Source of the DNA: CAZYQW01 sp964649825
GTDB lineage: Bacteria > Planctomycetota > B15-G4 > JADJEK01
Direction: 5' to 3'
NCBI GenBank assembly: GCA_964649825.1
Contig: CAZYQW010000130.1
Coordinates: 35,926-99,925, forward strand
DNA: 64,000 bases
Shown here: piece after piece, positions 33,796 to 42,793 of the stretch
Position numbering within the stretch: position 1 is the stretch's first letter
Layout of the letters: each line of letters begins with the position of its first letter
The notes under the pieces: model-generated
What the model was told of the DNA's origin: nothing
The model's database searches: none
What the model saw: only the letters and a program-made list of their open reading frames with translations
Position numbers and translations under genes: made by a program

Positions 33796-35619
33796 TCAGA
33801 ACATCTTGAACTCGACTCCGTTCGTGGCGCTGTATCCGGCGTAGCCTCCGGGATCGAGCACGAACGCCTGCATCGACAGCATTCCCGGCACCACGCCGGG
33901 AGGCACGACCGCGGGCAGCACCAACGAACCGTTGCCAGGACCGCTGCCCGCGAGCGGCAGCACGAGCTGCACCGGCGACGGCAGCACCAACAACGAGCAC
34001 CCGCCCGGCAACGGTGTCGAGACCTTGGGTCCGAAGACCAGGATCGCGGTGGCCCCGCCGAGCGCGTTGCCGATGCTCAAGGTGACGTTCGAACCGGACG
34101 TGACCGCGCCGCTGAGCGCGAGCGCCGGCACCAGTCCGCCGCTGCCGGGGCAGCCCGTGCCGTACGGCTTGGCCGCGTTGTCGATCGCCTCCAACGTGAG
34201 CTGGTAGGAATTCTCCGCGCCGATGTACCCATAGACCCGGAGGTAGTAGTAGCCGGAAACCGTGGACGGATTGATCTGGACCTGCTCTTGGTCGATGACC
34301 GACGTCGAGGAGTCGATCTCCGAAAGGTCTGGATCGTAGAGCGTCATGTCCACGTCGCCGGCGGCGTGGCTGAACGTGATCGTCGCCTTCAACCCGTTCG
34401 GGGCGTCGACCCAGACCTTGTACCAGTCGTCGTCGCCCGAGCACGCCTGCAGAAGCGTGGGTCCGAACGGCGCCGCGAGCGTCTTGGCCTGCGACGAGAC
34501 ATCGTTCTGCTCGTAGACGTCATCGGTGCACTGGTGCGCCACCACGATGGGGACGCGCAGGTGCGTGCTGTCGTTGCCGCCGATCCCGTTGTCCGGGTTG
34601 TAGCCGTTCTGGGTGATGATGGCGCCCACGTACCACGTCCCATCGGAGAGCCCGGCCGGAATCGTCGTGGTGAAGTCGTAGACCCCGTAGGCGACCTTCG
34701 GGAACGACGTCCAATACCACTCACCGATCAGCACGTCGCCCGTGGAGATGGTTCGATTCGAGGACAAGTAGAGCCGCAGACGAACGTCATTGAGATCCAC
34801 CGATCCCGTGTTCTCCACGCTGACTCCGTACGCGGTGATCGACTGTCCCTGCGTAAACAGCGTGCTGCCGCAGTGCGAGTTCGAGAGGTGGCCGACGCCG
34901 TTCACGAAGTGCGAGTGCACCGCCATGTCCTTGATCGAGGGCAGCGCGGCGGCTCCGGTGTACTGCGCGCGAATGAGGTAGGAATCGGGCCAATGCACGC
35001 TGAATCCCGATTGCACGATGCTGGAGTAATACGCGTGCATCACCGACGGCAGGTTGTAGCTGTAGCTCTCGTTCTTGGTCTGCTCGCCCCATACGTGACC
35101 GGTTTCGTGCATCAGGACCGGCTGGTAGGCGACCCACGATGGGTTGTCCTCGGCGGCGAGGAGGTCGTTGGTCCAGGTGTAGGCAGGATTGAACAAGACG
35201 TCCGATTCCGTGATCTGGCAGCACTCGCAGTTCCACGTGTAGACGGTCAGCGCGAGCGCGCTGCCCCACGAAAACCCCCAGGTCGAGTTGAGGTCGGCGT
35301 CGGAGGGCCAGCCGCCGAACTCGTTGACACCGTTCTTGCCCCAGGTCCCGTTGCCCGCGAAAGAGCGGAACAGATCCGCGTACTGGTTCCACACCCACAT
35401 GGCGCTCTCGTTCAGCGGGTGGCTCCACCACGATGTCGGAATCTGCTCCATGTTGAGGTAGACCGAGTGGTAGCCGCACGCCACGAGATTATCCGGCGCG
35501 GAGTGGGCGTCGGGTTCGGACGTCAGGAGGATCAGCAGCAGCGCCGATCCGAGCCGGTTGTGGTGGTTCGCCAAACTCATCACCCCGCTCCGCGCATTCG
35601 ACCGATTACGAGTTCCCAT
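33796..35619 (-). CDS. Secreted metzincin-like protein with CARDB and PPC-like domains
   Basis: A 607-residue exported protein. The ATG at 35619 follows a strong GAGGAGGGGG site that includes the upstream stop; an internal Met14 would give a more typical signal peptide. The zinc-binding HETGH is at 171-175 followed by VWG, and a Met-turn-like PSVMHAYY lies about 17 residues on. The third metzincin ligand expected at the +10 position (HExxHxxGxxH/D) is not a His or Asp. A CARDB-like domain (ENTGSVDLNDVRLRLYLS, IPAGLSDGTWYVGAIIT), a PPC-like bacterial pre-peptidase domain (DDDWYKVWVDAPNGLK, GDVDMTLYD) and the shared C-terminal module (YGTGCPGSGGLVP) follow. Activity needs testing because of the odd ligand set. 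Confidence 0.78.
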   Translation of the reverse strand: MGTRNRSNARSGVMSLANHHNRLGSALLLILLTSEPDAHSAPDNLVACGYHSVYLNMEQIPTSWWSHPLNESAMWVWNQYADLFRSFAGNGTWGKNGVNEFGGWPSDADLNSTWGFSWGSALALTVYTWNCECCQITESDVLFNPAYTWTNDLLAAEDNPSWVAYQPVLMHETGHVWGEQTKNESYSYNLPSVMHAYYSSIVQSGFSVHWPDSYLIRAQYTGAAALPSIKDMAVHSHFVNGVGHLSNSHCGSTLFTQGQSITAYGVSVENTGSVDLNDVRLRLYLSSNRTISTGDVLIGEWYWTSFPKVAYGVYDFTTTIPAGLSDGTWYVGAIITQNGYNPDNGIGGNDSTHLRVPIVVAHQCTDDVYEQNDVSSQAKTLAAPFGPTLLQACSGDDDWYKVWVDAPNGLKATITFSHAAGDVDMTLYDPDLSEIDSSTSVIDQEQVQINPSTVSGYYYLRVYGYIGAENSYQLTLEAIDNAAKPYGTGCPGSGGLVPALALSGAVTSGSNVTLSIGNALGGATAILVFGPKVSTPLPGGCSLLVLPSPVQLVLPLAGSGPGNGSLVLPAVVPPGVVPGMLSMQAFVLDPGGYAGYSATNGVEFKMF

Positions 35620-35629
35620 GTCCCCCTCC

Positions 35630-36355
35630 TCAGCGCTCTCGGACCGCGAGCTGCTTCCGGGCGTCGACGACCGCGGCGACGAACGCCTCGACGTCGAGGA
35701 TCTTCGCCGGGCGGCGCTCGGCCGTCACGGAGCTCGTCACCGCGGCGCCGCTGCCCGCGACGGGCGTCGGCGCCGACACGACCTGTGCACCGGCCAGAAG
35801 CGTCGCCTCCTCGTAGACGATCTTCCCCGCCGCGATCGACCCGATCCGTTGGGTCGCGACAAGGTTGCCCTTGAACACGCGCTCGATCCCGCGACGTCCG
35901 TCCGCCAGCGGATAGGCGACGTCTGTGGACGGATCACGAACCACGCGGAACAGGCCCTGCGGACCTCCGACGATGGGGTCGGCGTAGCGCCGGCCGTCGT
36001 GGAACGCGAACGCGATCACCTCGTCGCCGATCGCGAACGTCGGCAAACCCGCGACGCGAAACTCGCCGTCGGCAACCTTGCCCCCGGCGAACACCAGAGT
36101 GATCTCGTCGGTGACGTTCAGACCCGGCTTCTGGAAGATCAGCCTCTTCACCGCGAAGGCGACGTGCGTGAAGGCGATGCGCTTGTCGGACACCTCCTCT
36201 TCTTGAACCGACGACACCTTGCCGACGAAGCCGACGTCGGCGCGCTTCAACAGGTCGGCGAGCCCCATCGCGGGATGGGTCGAAGCCACGCCGACCGCAG
36301 GCGTGGCGATGCCGAGCACGCCACCGAGAACAACGATGCGCGTCAGTCTACGCAT
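35630..36355 (-). CDS. Exported protein of unknown function, operon partner of the metzincin-like gene
   Basis: A 241-residue protein with a signal peptide (MRRLTRIVVLGGVLGIATPAVGVAS). The mature part is beta-rich with conserved-looking runs: DVGFVGKVSSVQEEE, ITLVFAGGKVADGEFRVAGLP, IGDEVIAFAFHDGRRY, and VGGPQGLFRVVRD. The pattern of a small barrel followed by a Gly-Gln-Gly-Leu-Phe motif recalls exported proteins that I have seen next to matrixin-like genes in planctomycetes and acidobacteria, but I cannot assign a family. The gap to the next gene is only 10 bp, so the two share an operon. Confidence 0.75.
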   Translation of the reverse strand: MRRLTRIVVLGGVLGIATPAVGVASTHPAMGLADLLKRADVGFVGKVSSVQEEEVSDKRIAFTHVAFAVKRLIFQKPGLNVTDEITLVFAGGKVADGEFRVAGLPTFAIGDEVIAFAFHDGRRYADPIVGGPQGLFRVVRDPSTDVAYPLADGRRGIERVFKGNLVATQRIGSIAAGKIVYEEATLLAGAQVVSAPTPVAGSGAAVTSSVTAERRPAKILDVEAFVAAVVDARKQLAVRER

Positions 36356-36530
36356 GGATTCCTACTCCTCTCGTGGAAGAACCGTACGGTCGTGGACGGA
36401 CCGTTCCGGGCCCGTTTCCAACACCAAGGGTCCACCCTGATCAACGTGGGTCGGCCAACCGAGCCGCCATTAAAAACCGGCCACCGCGCCAATAAAGAAC
36501 GACCGCGTCGCCGCGCCGACGGGAATCCCG

Positions 36531-37230
36531 CTATGCGATCGGCATCCGCCGCCCGACGCCGAACGCGCGTTCGGTGATGCGGATCCCGGGCGCGACCTGG
36601 CGGCGCTTGTACTCGGAGATCCGCACGAGGCGCGCGAGGCGTTCGACCAGCTCGCGGTCGTAGCCGAGCGCGACGCACTCGTCAACAGTCGACTCCTCTT
36701 CGACGAGTCCGTCCACCAGCGGGCTGACGAGCTCGTGGTCGAACGGGTCGACCTGCCCGTCCCGAAGCTCGGCCGACGGTGGCTTCTCGATGGTGCCGCG
36801 CGGGATCACTTCGCGGCCCGCGACCTGGTTGACGTAGCGTGAGATCGAGTACACGCGCGCGTCTTCGACACGTCGGAGATCACCATCAAGCCGCCGTTCA
36901 CGTCGCCGTAGAGGTAGAGGGTGCCGTAGCCGAGGGCGACCTCGGTCTTATTGCCGGTCGAGAGCAGCATGGCGCCGATCTTGTTCGCCAGCGCCATCAG
37001 GATGCCGCCGCGCACGCGTCGCCGGCAGGTTCTCCACGGTCACGTCCGGTTCGTAGCCCTCGAACGCCAGCGCGAGCGTCTCGAGGTACGCCTGGAAGAC
37101 CGGCTCGATCGGGAGCTGGAGGTACTCGATCCCGAGGTTCTCGGCGAGCGCTCTCGCGTCGTCCTTCGAATGCTCGCTCGAGCAGCGCGACGGCATGGAG
37201 ACGCCGAGGACGTTCTCGACCGCGTCTGCG
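36531..37230 (-). pseudogene. nadE: Frameshifted C-terminal remnant of NAD+ synthetase
   Basis: Three successive minus-strand frames together spell the C-terminal half of the NadE synthetase domain. They are ENVLGVSMPSRCSSEHSKDDA (frame ending in nonsense after ENLPA), MRGGILMALANKIGAMLLSTGNKTEVALG..ISDVSKT, and YSISRYVNQVAGREVIPRGTIEKPPSAEL to RMPIA. The first break is a one-base insertion near 37015. The second is a two-base excess in a GCGCGC run near 36860. The SGG(V/I)DS P-loop and the whole N-terminal glutaminase domain are missing, and a six-base duplication (TLYLYGD) sits in the middle. The gene cannot make a working enzyme. NAD synthesis must rely on another locus. Confidence 0.88.
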
Positions 37231-37497
37231 GACGCGCTGCCGTGCTCGCCGCCGACGAGGCGCGCATATCCAAGCTCAAGCAATGCGCTTAGAATCCTTG
37301 AACGCCGATCACGATTCTCGCCCGTAGACGCTCACCTTCCTCGCCACTCCACGACCATCACGACGAGAGCCGCTTTGGAACTCCTATCCGTCTCCGACGT
37401 CACCGCGATCGCGCGCCGCTCGATCCCGCTCCACCGGTGGTCGTGGCGCTGCAGCGGGTGGGAAGTGGTGGGAAGGGGGCGAGGAAGCGGAAGAACC

Positions 37498-38598
37498 CTA
37501 CGACCGCGTGATCTCGCCCGCGAACGTGCGGTGGGCGCGCTTCGTGAACGCGTCCGAGAGCGAGAAGCTCGGCGCCTGCCGCTCGGCCGCGAACTCCTCG
37601 CGGATTCGCTGCAGCCCGTCGGCGGGGACGAACCAGTCGTCGGGGCGTTCGCTCGGTCCGTAGGAGCCGAACGTTGGGGCCAGGGTCCCGGTCTCGAGGC
37701 CGGGTCCGTACGTGATTCGAAAGACCTCGGTGGAACGTACCCAGGCGGGAACGATCTCCTTCCACCGTTCCGCCGGCCCGGCGCCGCTCTCCAGCGCGAG
37801 GAACGCGTACTCGGCGAAGAAGAAGAAACGGTGTCCGTCGGGCTCGCAGTTCAGCGGCAGGCTTCGGCGCATCAGCTCGCCGTTCGCGAATGCCTCCACC
37901 GCGGCTTCGAAGTCGTCGGAGTCGAAGTCCCCGGCGCCATTCCTGAAGTGCCCCTCGATGACACGGAGCTGGAGCATGGCCAGGTGTTCGACGTGTCCGC
38001 CCGCGAGGCGGAGGGGTTGGGGCTTGGCGCCGAGGCGCGCCCGCAAACGGGCGTCGAGGTCGAGCAGAGCATTGCGCACCGCGGCCGCTCGGTAGTTCCT
38101 CTCGTGGTCGTCCACGCGGTCGGTGTACGTCCGGAAATCGTCGAGCGCGTACAGGTCGACGTTCGTGTTGATCTCGAACTCGTCGAAGAAACGGCGATAC
38201 CGTTTGATTCGGCCGGGCGACTGGAGGGTCGGCTCGTCCTCGTCGAGTCGCACCCACGTCGGGGGTCCCTCGAACGGGATCGGGTCCGTGAGGTTCCACA
38301 CGGCCGATCTGTCGGCGCGGCACTCGATCCATTCGCGCGCGATGGGCCGAGGATGCCCCGACGCGACCCGGACGTGGAGGTCGATGAACTGATTCTCGGA
38401 GACGATCTCGTCCGGCCACTCGACCGTGAGCACGTTACCTTCCACGTGGCGGCGGACGCGGTCCGGCGACCCGAGCCATCCGACGCGGACGGATACGACC
38501 TCGCCGAGCTCCCGATCGAACCAAGCGACGATGCCCGACGCGGGCGCGCCCGAGCGGTTCGTGAATCGAAACACGTCGTGATCCGTGTCCTTGATCAT
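37498..38598 (-). CDS. Unknown protein, second gene of a two-gene unit
   Basis: A 366-residue soluble protein starting at ATG 38598 (MIKDTDHDVFRFTNRSGAPASG). There is no signal peptide or membrane segment. The N-terminal third is beta-rich (IVAWFDRELGEVVSVRVGWLG, VLTVEWPDEIVSEN, EWIECRADRSAVWNLTDPIPF), the middle is helical with conserved-looking aromatic residues (RIKRYRRFFDEFEINTNVDLYAL), and a block FFFFAEYAFLALESG is striking. I do not recognise a family. It follows the 165-residue gene by 85 bp on the same strand. It has typical GC-rich codon use, so it appears resident rather than recently acquired. Confidence 0.6.
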   Translation of the reverse strand: MIKDTDHDVFRFTNRSGAPASGIVAWFDRELGEVVSVRVGWLGSPDRVRRHVEGNVLTVEWPDEIVSENQFIDLHVRVASGHPRPIAREWIECRADRSAVWNLTDPIPFEGPPTWVRLDEDEPTLQSPGRIKRYRRFFDEFEINTNVDLYALDDFRTYTDRVDDHERNYRAAAVRNALLDLDARLRARLGAKPQPLRLAGGHVEHLAMLQLRVIEGHFRNGAGDFDSDDFEAAVEAFANGELMRRSLPLNCEPDGHRFFFFAEYAFLALESGAGPAERWKEIVPAWVRSTEVFRITYGPGLETGTLAPTFGSYGPSERPDDWFVPADGLQRIREEFAAERQAPSFSLSDAFTKRAHRTFAGEITRS

Positions 38599-38683
38599 CT
38601 CTCCGACTCCTTCCGGGGACTCGTGTCGGGATGGCGCAACAAAGAAGTCGGTCGCGGCGATCGCCGCGGTCCAGCCCGGGCCG

Positions 38684-39181
38684 CTAGGCGTTCTCGGTAT
38701 CGATCGACAGCCAGTAGCGGATGGGGAGCTCGAACTGAGTCGAGGCGCCCGGGCTCGGCTCGAACCGGATGTCGTCGTCCTTGTACTCGGTCGCTGAGTC
38801 GTTCGTACCCTTGGCGCGTCTCAGGAGGAGGTAGGAGACGGCGCCCTTTGCACGCTTGATCCAACAGTGTTGCCCACACTCCACCGAGCGCACGGCGAGG
38901 TTCGCCTCGAAGTCCGCTTCGACCGCGAACTCGAACTTCGTCAGCTTCTCGTTGACGCGTCTCAGGAACTTGTCCGCGATCGTCTTGAAGACGGCGTCGG
39001 GATACGCCTCATCGGCGCCCACTTCGTCGACCTTTTCCACGCATCTCCCCTCGTGGGTGTAGGCCTCGTAGTGGAGCGTCCGAATCCACTTCCGCTCGAG
39101 GAACAGGAGCTCCTTGGGCCACGTACCCGCGGGAGACCGGAGCTCCTTCGTGAGCCTCACCCAGAAAACGTCTTCAATCAT
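38684..39181 (-). CDS. Unknown small soluble protein, first gene of a two-gene unit
   Basis: A 165-residue protein from ATG 39181, preceded by GAAGGAG. The sequence MIEDVFWVRLTKELRSPAGT leads to a mixed alpha/beta protein with two closely spaced cysteines (VECGQHCWIK), many charged residues, and a C-terminus rich in acidic and aromatic residues (EYKDDDIRFEP). No family was recognised. It is 28 bp downstream of the second kinase gene and may be in the same transcription unit as that kinase and its sigma factor. Confidence 0.6.
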   Translation of the reverse strand: MIEDVFWVRLTKELRSPAGTWPKELLFLERKWIRTLHYEAYTHEGRCVEKVDEVGADEAYPDAVFKTIADKFLRRVNEKLTKFEFAVEADFEANLAVRSVECGQHCWIKRAKGAVSYLLLRRAKGTNDSATEYKDDDIRFEPSPGASTQFELPIRYWLSIDTENA

Positions 39182-39209
39182 CGTTCGCTCCTTCTCGAGT
39201 TCGTTGGAC

Positions 39210-41789
39210 TCATGAATCGCGACTACGCGCGCAGCGGAAGCCGAGCGTGATGCTCGCGTGTCTCTTGCCGATCCCGCGCGCGTAGTGCTGTCCGAGGTCG
39301 TGGCGGGACGGGTCGCCGTCCCAGGCGCAACCCATGCCGACGCGGTGGAGCGGATCCTCCGTGAGCGATCCTCCGACATCGCGCAGCAGCAGGCTCTCCG
39401 TCAGCTCGGAGACGTTGCCGTACATGTGGTAGAGGTCGCCGACCGGGGCGCCGGAGTCGACGGGAACGGCGTCGCGCAGAAAGTCGGCGAGCGCGACGTC
39501 GGCGTCGTCGCCGGTCCGCATGGGTGACGGCCGGCCGACGTTGGCGCTCGCAGCGATGTCGGCGGGGTCGAGCGCGAACCGGACCCAATCGGGGCCTCGC
39601 GCGGCGAACTCCCACTCGGCGTGCGTGGGCAGGCGGCATCCGATCCACTCGGCGTACGCCTGCGCGTCGAGCCAGCTCAGCGCCGACGCGGGTCTCTCGG
39701 CCCAGCCGTCGCGACGCAGCCAGGTTTCGTCGACGCCCCACTCCGCCCAGAAGACCGGGAGCTCGCTGCGCGTCGCGAGGAGGAAGCGGAGGAAGTCGCG
39801 GTTCGTCACCTCGTGACGCTGGATGGAGAAGGCGTCGATGCTCAGGCGCCGGCCGACGAGGTTGCACGCGAACTGGCCTTCGGGCGGCCCGTCGAGCTCC
39901 GCTGGGCCGAGCTCGATCATCTCGTTCCGGATTTCCGGGTCGACCGGATCGGTCCAGACCGTGAACCGGTACTCGCGCGGGCCGAAGCGCAGGTCCCGCG
40001 TCAGCTCGCGAGACGTGCCGTCCTCGAGCTCGACGACGATGCGCACGTGGCCGGCCTCGACGGGATGCGACGACACCGGGAGCGAGCCGACGTGCCGCCT
40101 CGGGCCGGCCGCATCCGTGAGGGGATCGATGGTCCGGACCCAGACCTCACCGCGAGCGTCGACGGAGCGGGGCTGGCCGCTCGCGGTCGACATCGTGTCG
40201 AGCGTGATGCGCGGGTAAGGCGTCTCCTGTCGTGCCATCGCGGCGAACTCGGGGTCGTCGGGGAAGATGATCGCGGCATCGCGGAGCGCGACGATGCCGA
40301 GGAGCAGTTCCAGATCGCCCACCGCGCCGGCGCCTTCCTCGGTGCCCCGGCGGACCTGGACCGCGGCCGTCCGGCGGGTCTCTTCGCGGAACGCGTCGAA
40401 GCGCGCGAGCAGGTCGTCGAGGAAGTGGCCGCGCTCCTCTGACCAGCGGCGCTCCGACCGGAGGCGGCGCGCGGTTTCGAGCGCGCTGCGCAGCACGAAC
40501 GGCGACGTGCCCCGCCACCCGTCCGCCGCCGCGACCGCCTCGAGCCGTCCGAGTTCTGCCTCGGCGTTCCGCCGGTCGGCGAGCGCTCCCGCCGCCAAGA
40601 ACCCGATGACGACGAGCGCCGCGGTGACCGTGCCGGCGGCGAGGATCGGGCGGTGCCGGCTCAGCCTCCGCGCGAGGCGCGCGCCGATCGACGGCGGGCG
40701 CGCGAGGATCGCCTCGTGCGCGAGGAAACGCCGCAGGTCCGCGGCGAACTCCCCCGCGGTCGCGTACCGGTCTCCTGGCTTCTTCTCCATCGCCCGCCCG
40801 CAGATCACCTCGACGTCGCGCGGGACGCGAGGGTTCACGCGGCGGATCGGCGGGGGCGCGACGTGCGAGATCCGATGGAGGACCTCGCGGGAGCTCTCGC
40901 CCGCGAACGCCTGCGTGAGCGTCAACGCCTCGTAAAGGACCGTGCCGAGCGAGAAGACGTCGGTGCGATGATCGACGAGGGCGCGCTTCGCGAGCGCCTG
41001 CTCCGGGCTCATGTAGAAGTACGTGCCCGTCAGCTCTCCGCTGACCGACATCGCGTCCGCCGTTTGATCCAAGGCCAGTCCGAAGTCGACCAGATGCGGG
41101 CGGCCCGCGACGTCGAGCAGGATGTTCTGCGGCTTGACGTCTCGATGTACGACGCCCTGGTCGTGGGCGTACTGGAGCGCCTCCGCGATCGATGCGACGA
41201 CGTCGGCGACGGCGCGCACCCGAGGGAATCCGCTCTGGTCGGTCGGCAGGAGCGGCGGCTCGGGCGCGCCGTCGCCGGTGGTCGCCTCCGCGAGGACGCG
41301 CGCGAGCGTCTTCCCCTCGATGAACTCCATCGCGATGAAGTGGACGCCGCCGGCGTCGTCCGAGCGAAAGACCGTGACGATCCCGGGGTGCCGGAGGCGT
41401 GCCGCGGCGCGGGCTTCGCGGCGGAACCGCTCGACCGTACGTTCGGAGAGCGCTGCGCCTGGGCCGAGGACCTTGACGGCGACGTCGCGGTTCAGCGCGC
41501 GGTCCCGGGCGAGGAACACGACGCCCCATCCGCCTCGCCCGAGCTCTCGAACGAGGGTGAACTCCGCGAGCGTCCGGCCCGAATCGAGGTGCGGCTCGAG
41601 CGCCTTCGACAGGTCGGGCGGCACGAGGAAGTCGTTCCTCGGCGCGACGCTCAAGAGCGCGTCGACCTCCGCGCGCAATGCGAGATCGCCGCCGCACGCC
41701 TCGTCCAGGTACGCGGCGCGCTGCTCCGGCGCGAGCTCGAGGGCGTGCGCCACGAGATCCGCCACTCGTCGCCAGCTCTCACCCGCCAC
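39210..41789 (-). CDS. Ser/Thr kinase with C-terminal FGE-sulfatase-like domain
   Basis: An 859-residue kinase from the GTG at 41789 (VAGESWRRVADLVAHALELA), which overlaps the sigma gene by 11 bp. The ATP loop GRGGWG (84-89), Lys106, HRDVKPQN (215-222), DFG (235-237) and SPEQ (261-264) are all intact. A membrane helix spans about 381-403. The external part carries a helical linker, then a formylglycine-generating-enzyme-like domain from ~640 to the end (IELGPAELDGPPEGQF, DAFSIQRHEVTNRDFLRFL, LPTHAEWEFAARG, YGNVSELTESL, ITLGFRCARS). Such domains bind peptides or glycans and usually lack FGE activity in kinases; the active-site cysteine pair is not evident. The combination with the sigma factor repeats the 2345-5279 module but with a different sensor. 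Confidence 0.92.
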   Translation of the reverse strand: MAGESWRRVADLVAHALELAPEQRAAYLDEACGGDLALRAEVDALLSVAPRNDFLVPPDLSKALEPHLDSGRTLAEFTLVRELGRGGWGVVFLARDRALNRDVAVKVLGPGAALSERTVERFRREARAAARLRHPGIVTVFRSDDAGGVHFIAMEFIEGKTLARVLAEATTGDGAPEPPLLPTDQSGFPRVRAVADVVASIAEALQYAHDQGVVHRDVKPQNILLDVAGRPHLVDFGLALDQTADAMSVSGELTGTYFYMSPEQALAKRALVDHRTDVFSLGTVLYEALTLTQAFAGESSREVLHRISHVAPPPIRRVNPRVPRDVEVICGRAMEKKPGDRYATAGEFAADLRRFLAHEAILARPPSIGARLARRLSRHRPILAAGTVTAALVVIGFLAAGALADRRNAEAELGRLEAVAAADGWRGTSPFVLRSALETARRLRSERRWSEERGHFLDDLLARFDAFREETRRTAAVQVRRGTEEGAGAVGDLELLLGIVALRDAAIIFPDDPEFAAMARQETPYPRITLDTMSTASGQPRSVDARGEVWVRTIDPLTDAAGPRRHVGSLPVSSHPVEAGHVRIVVELEDGTSRELTRDLRFGPREYRFTVWTDPVDPEIRNEMIELGPAELDGPPEGQFACNLVGRRLSIDAFSIQRHEVTNRDFLRFLLATRSELPVFWAEWGVDETWLRRDGWAERPASALSWLDAQAYAEWIGCRLPTHAEWEFAARGPDWVRFALDPADIAASANVGRPSPMRTGDDADVALADFLRDAVPVDSGAPVGDLYHMYGNVSELTESLLLRDVGGSLTEDPLHRVGMGCAWDGDPSRHDLGQHYARGIGKRHASITLGFRCARSRDS

Positions 41790-42336
41790 CGATGTGTCTC
41801 CAGAGCCGCTTGCGCGTCGGCTCCCACCTGCGTTGCAGGGTGCGGAGGGAGAGGCCCGCCATTCGCGCGACATCCTCCTCGGAGAGTTGCAGGAAGTACC
41901 GCAGCTCGACCGCGAGCGCCATCGAGGGGTCGTCCCGTCGGAGCGCGTCCAGCGCCTCGTTCCATTGCACGAGGTCGACGACGTTCTGCGAGTAGGTGTC
42001 GACGAGGTCGTCGAGCGGCTCCGGCGTCCGCTTCGCCGCGCGCTTCAGACGTTGCTTGGCGCGCGCGTGGTCGACGAGGACCTGCCGCATGGCGCAGACA
42101 GCGAGCGCGAAGAAATGATCCCGCTCGCGACAGTCGATCTCGTCGTCGTGGAACAGCTTGCCGTACGCCTCGTGGACGATCGCCGTCGTGTTCAGCGAGT
42201 GGTTCCCCGGCCGCCGGCGCTTCTGCGAGGATGCCAGCCGTTTGAGCTCCGCGTACACGATGGTGAACAGGGCGTCGCGTGCGGCAGCGTCGCCCCCGCG
42301 CACGCGCTGCAAGAGAATGGCGATCTCGTCGTTCAC
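41779..42336 (-). CDS. ECF-type sigma factor, kinase-linked family
   Basis: A 185-residue sigma factor from the GTG at 42336. The family signature appears as NTTAIVHEAYGKLFHDDEID, HFFALAVCAMRQVLVDHARAK (region 2) and VELRYFLQLSEEDVARMAGLS (region 4). It is a paralogue of the factor at 4668-5279 and likewise precedes a kinase with overlapping start. The open frame continues upstream to 42669 with no sign of coding. It is not associated with an anti-sigma gene, so kinase phosphorylation probably controls it. Confidence 0.92.
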   Translation of the reverse strand: MNDEIAILLQRVRGGDAAARDALFTIVYAELKRLASSQKRRRPGNHSLNTTAIVHEAYGKLFHDDEIDCRERDHFFALAVCAMRQVLVDHARAKQRLKRAAKRTPEPLDDLVDTYSQNVVDLVQWNEALDALRRDDPSMALAVELRYFLQLSEEDVARMAGLSLRTLQRRWEPTRKRLWRHIGGG

Positions 42337-42793
42337 GGCGTCCCTCGTTCCTCTCCACCTCGCGCGGTCACGCGAAGGGGGCATCGGACCAGCCGTGCGG
42401 GGTTCCGTCAATGAGGTTGGAGGAGGGACCGGCATGCGCTGGGTCTCCCGCTGCCCGTGTTCGTTGTCACGGATCACGCGATCGAGCCCTGGGCGCCGCC
42501 ACGAAAACCGTAGAGAGTCTCGAGGCGCCCCGCCGGCCGTCACCGCCGCCGCTTGCGGAGCCGCTCCCCGCAGAGGTCGCGCGTCTCGTCCTTCTTCGGG
42601 AAGCAGACGCGGACGAGGCTCGAGCCGTCCTTCGGGTTCGAGAAGCAAGGAGGAGCCGGGGACCGACAAGCCTCGCGGGCCGTTCGCGGCGGCCGAGGCT
42701 CAGTCGCCTTCGACGGCCGTTCGTGTAGCATGGTGGCCATGCCAGCAGCCAATGGAACCCGGTTCTGGCCGAGACAAAGAAGGAGAAGAACCA
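42337..42793. other. 457-bp intergenic region between divergent genes
   Basis: It must contain the promoters of the sigma/kinase unit (minus) and the FG-GAP gene (plus). A short minus-strand stretch at about 42540-42650 (ending ETRDLCGERLRKRRR and a stop) looks protein-like but has no start or match. I support no other feature. Confidence 0.4.

Noticed and set aside
31324..35874. A 1,516-codon plus-strand open frame.
   Set aside because: It lies antisense to the zinc-ribbon and metzincin-like genes, which have signal peptides, membrane helices and motifs; the frame itself has none.
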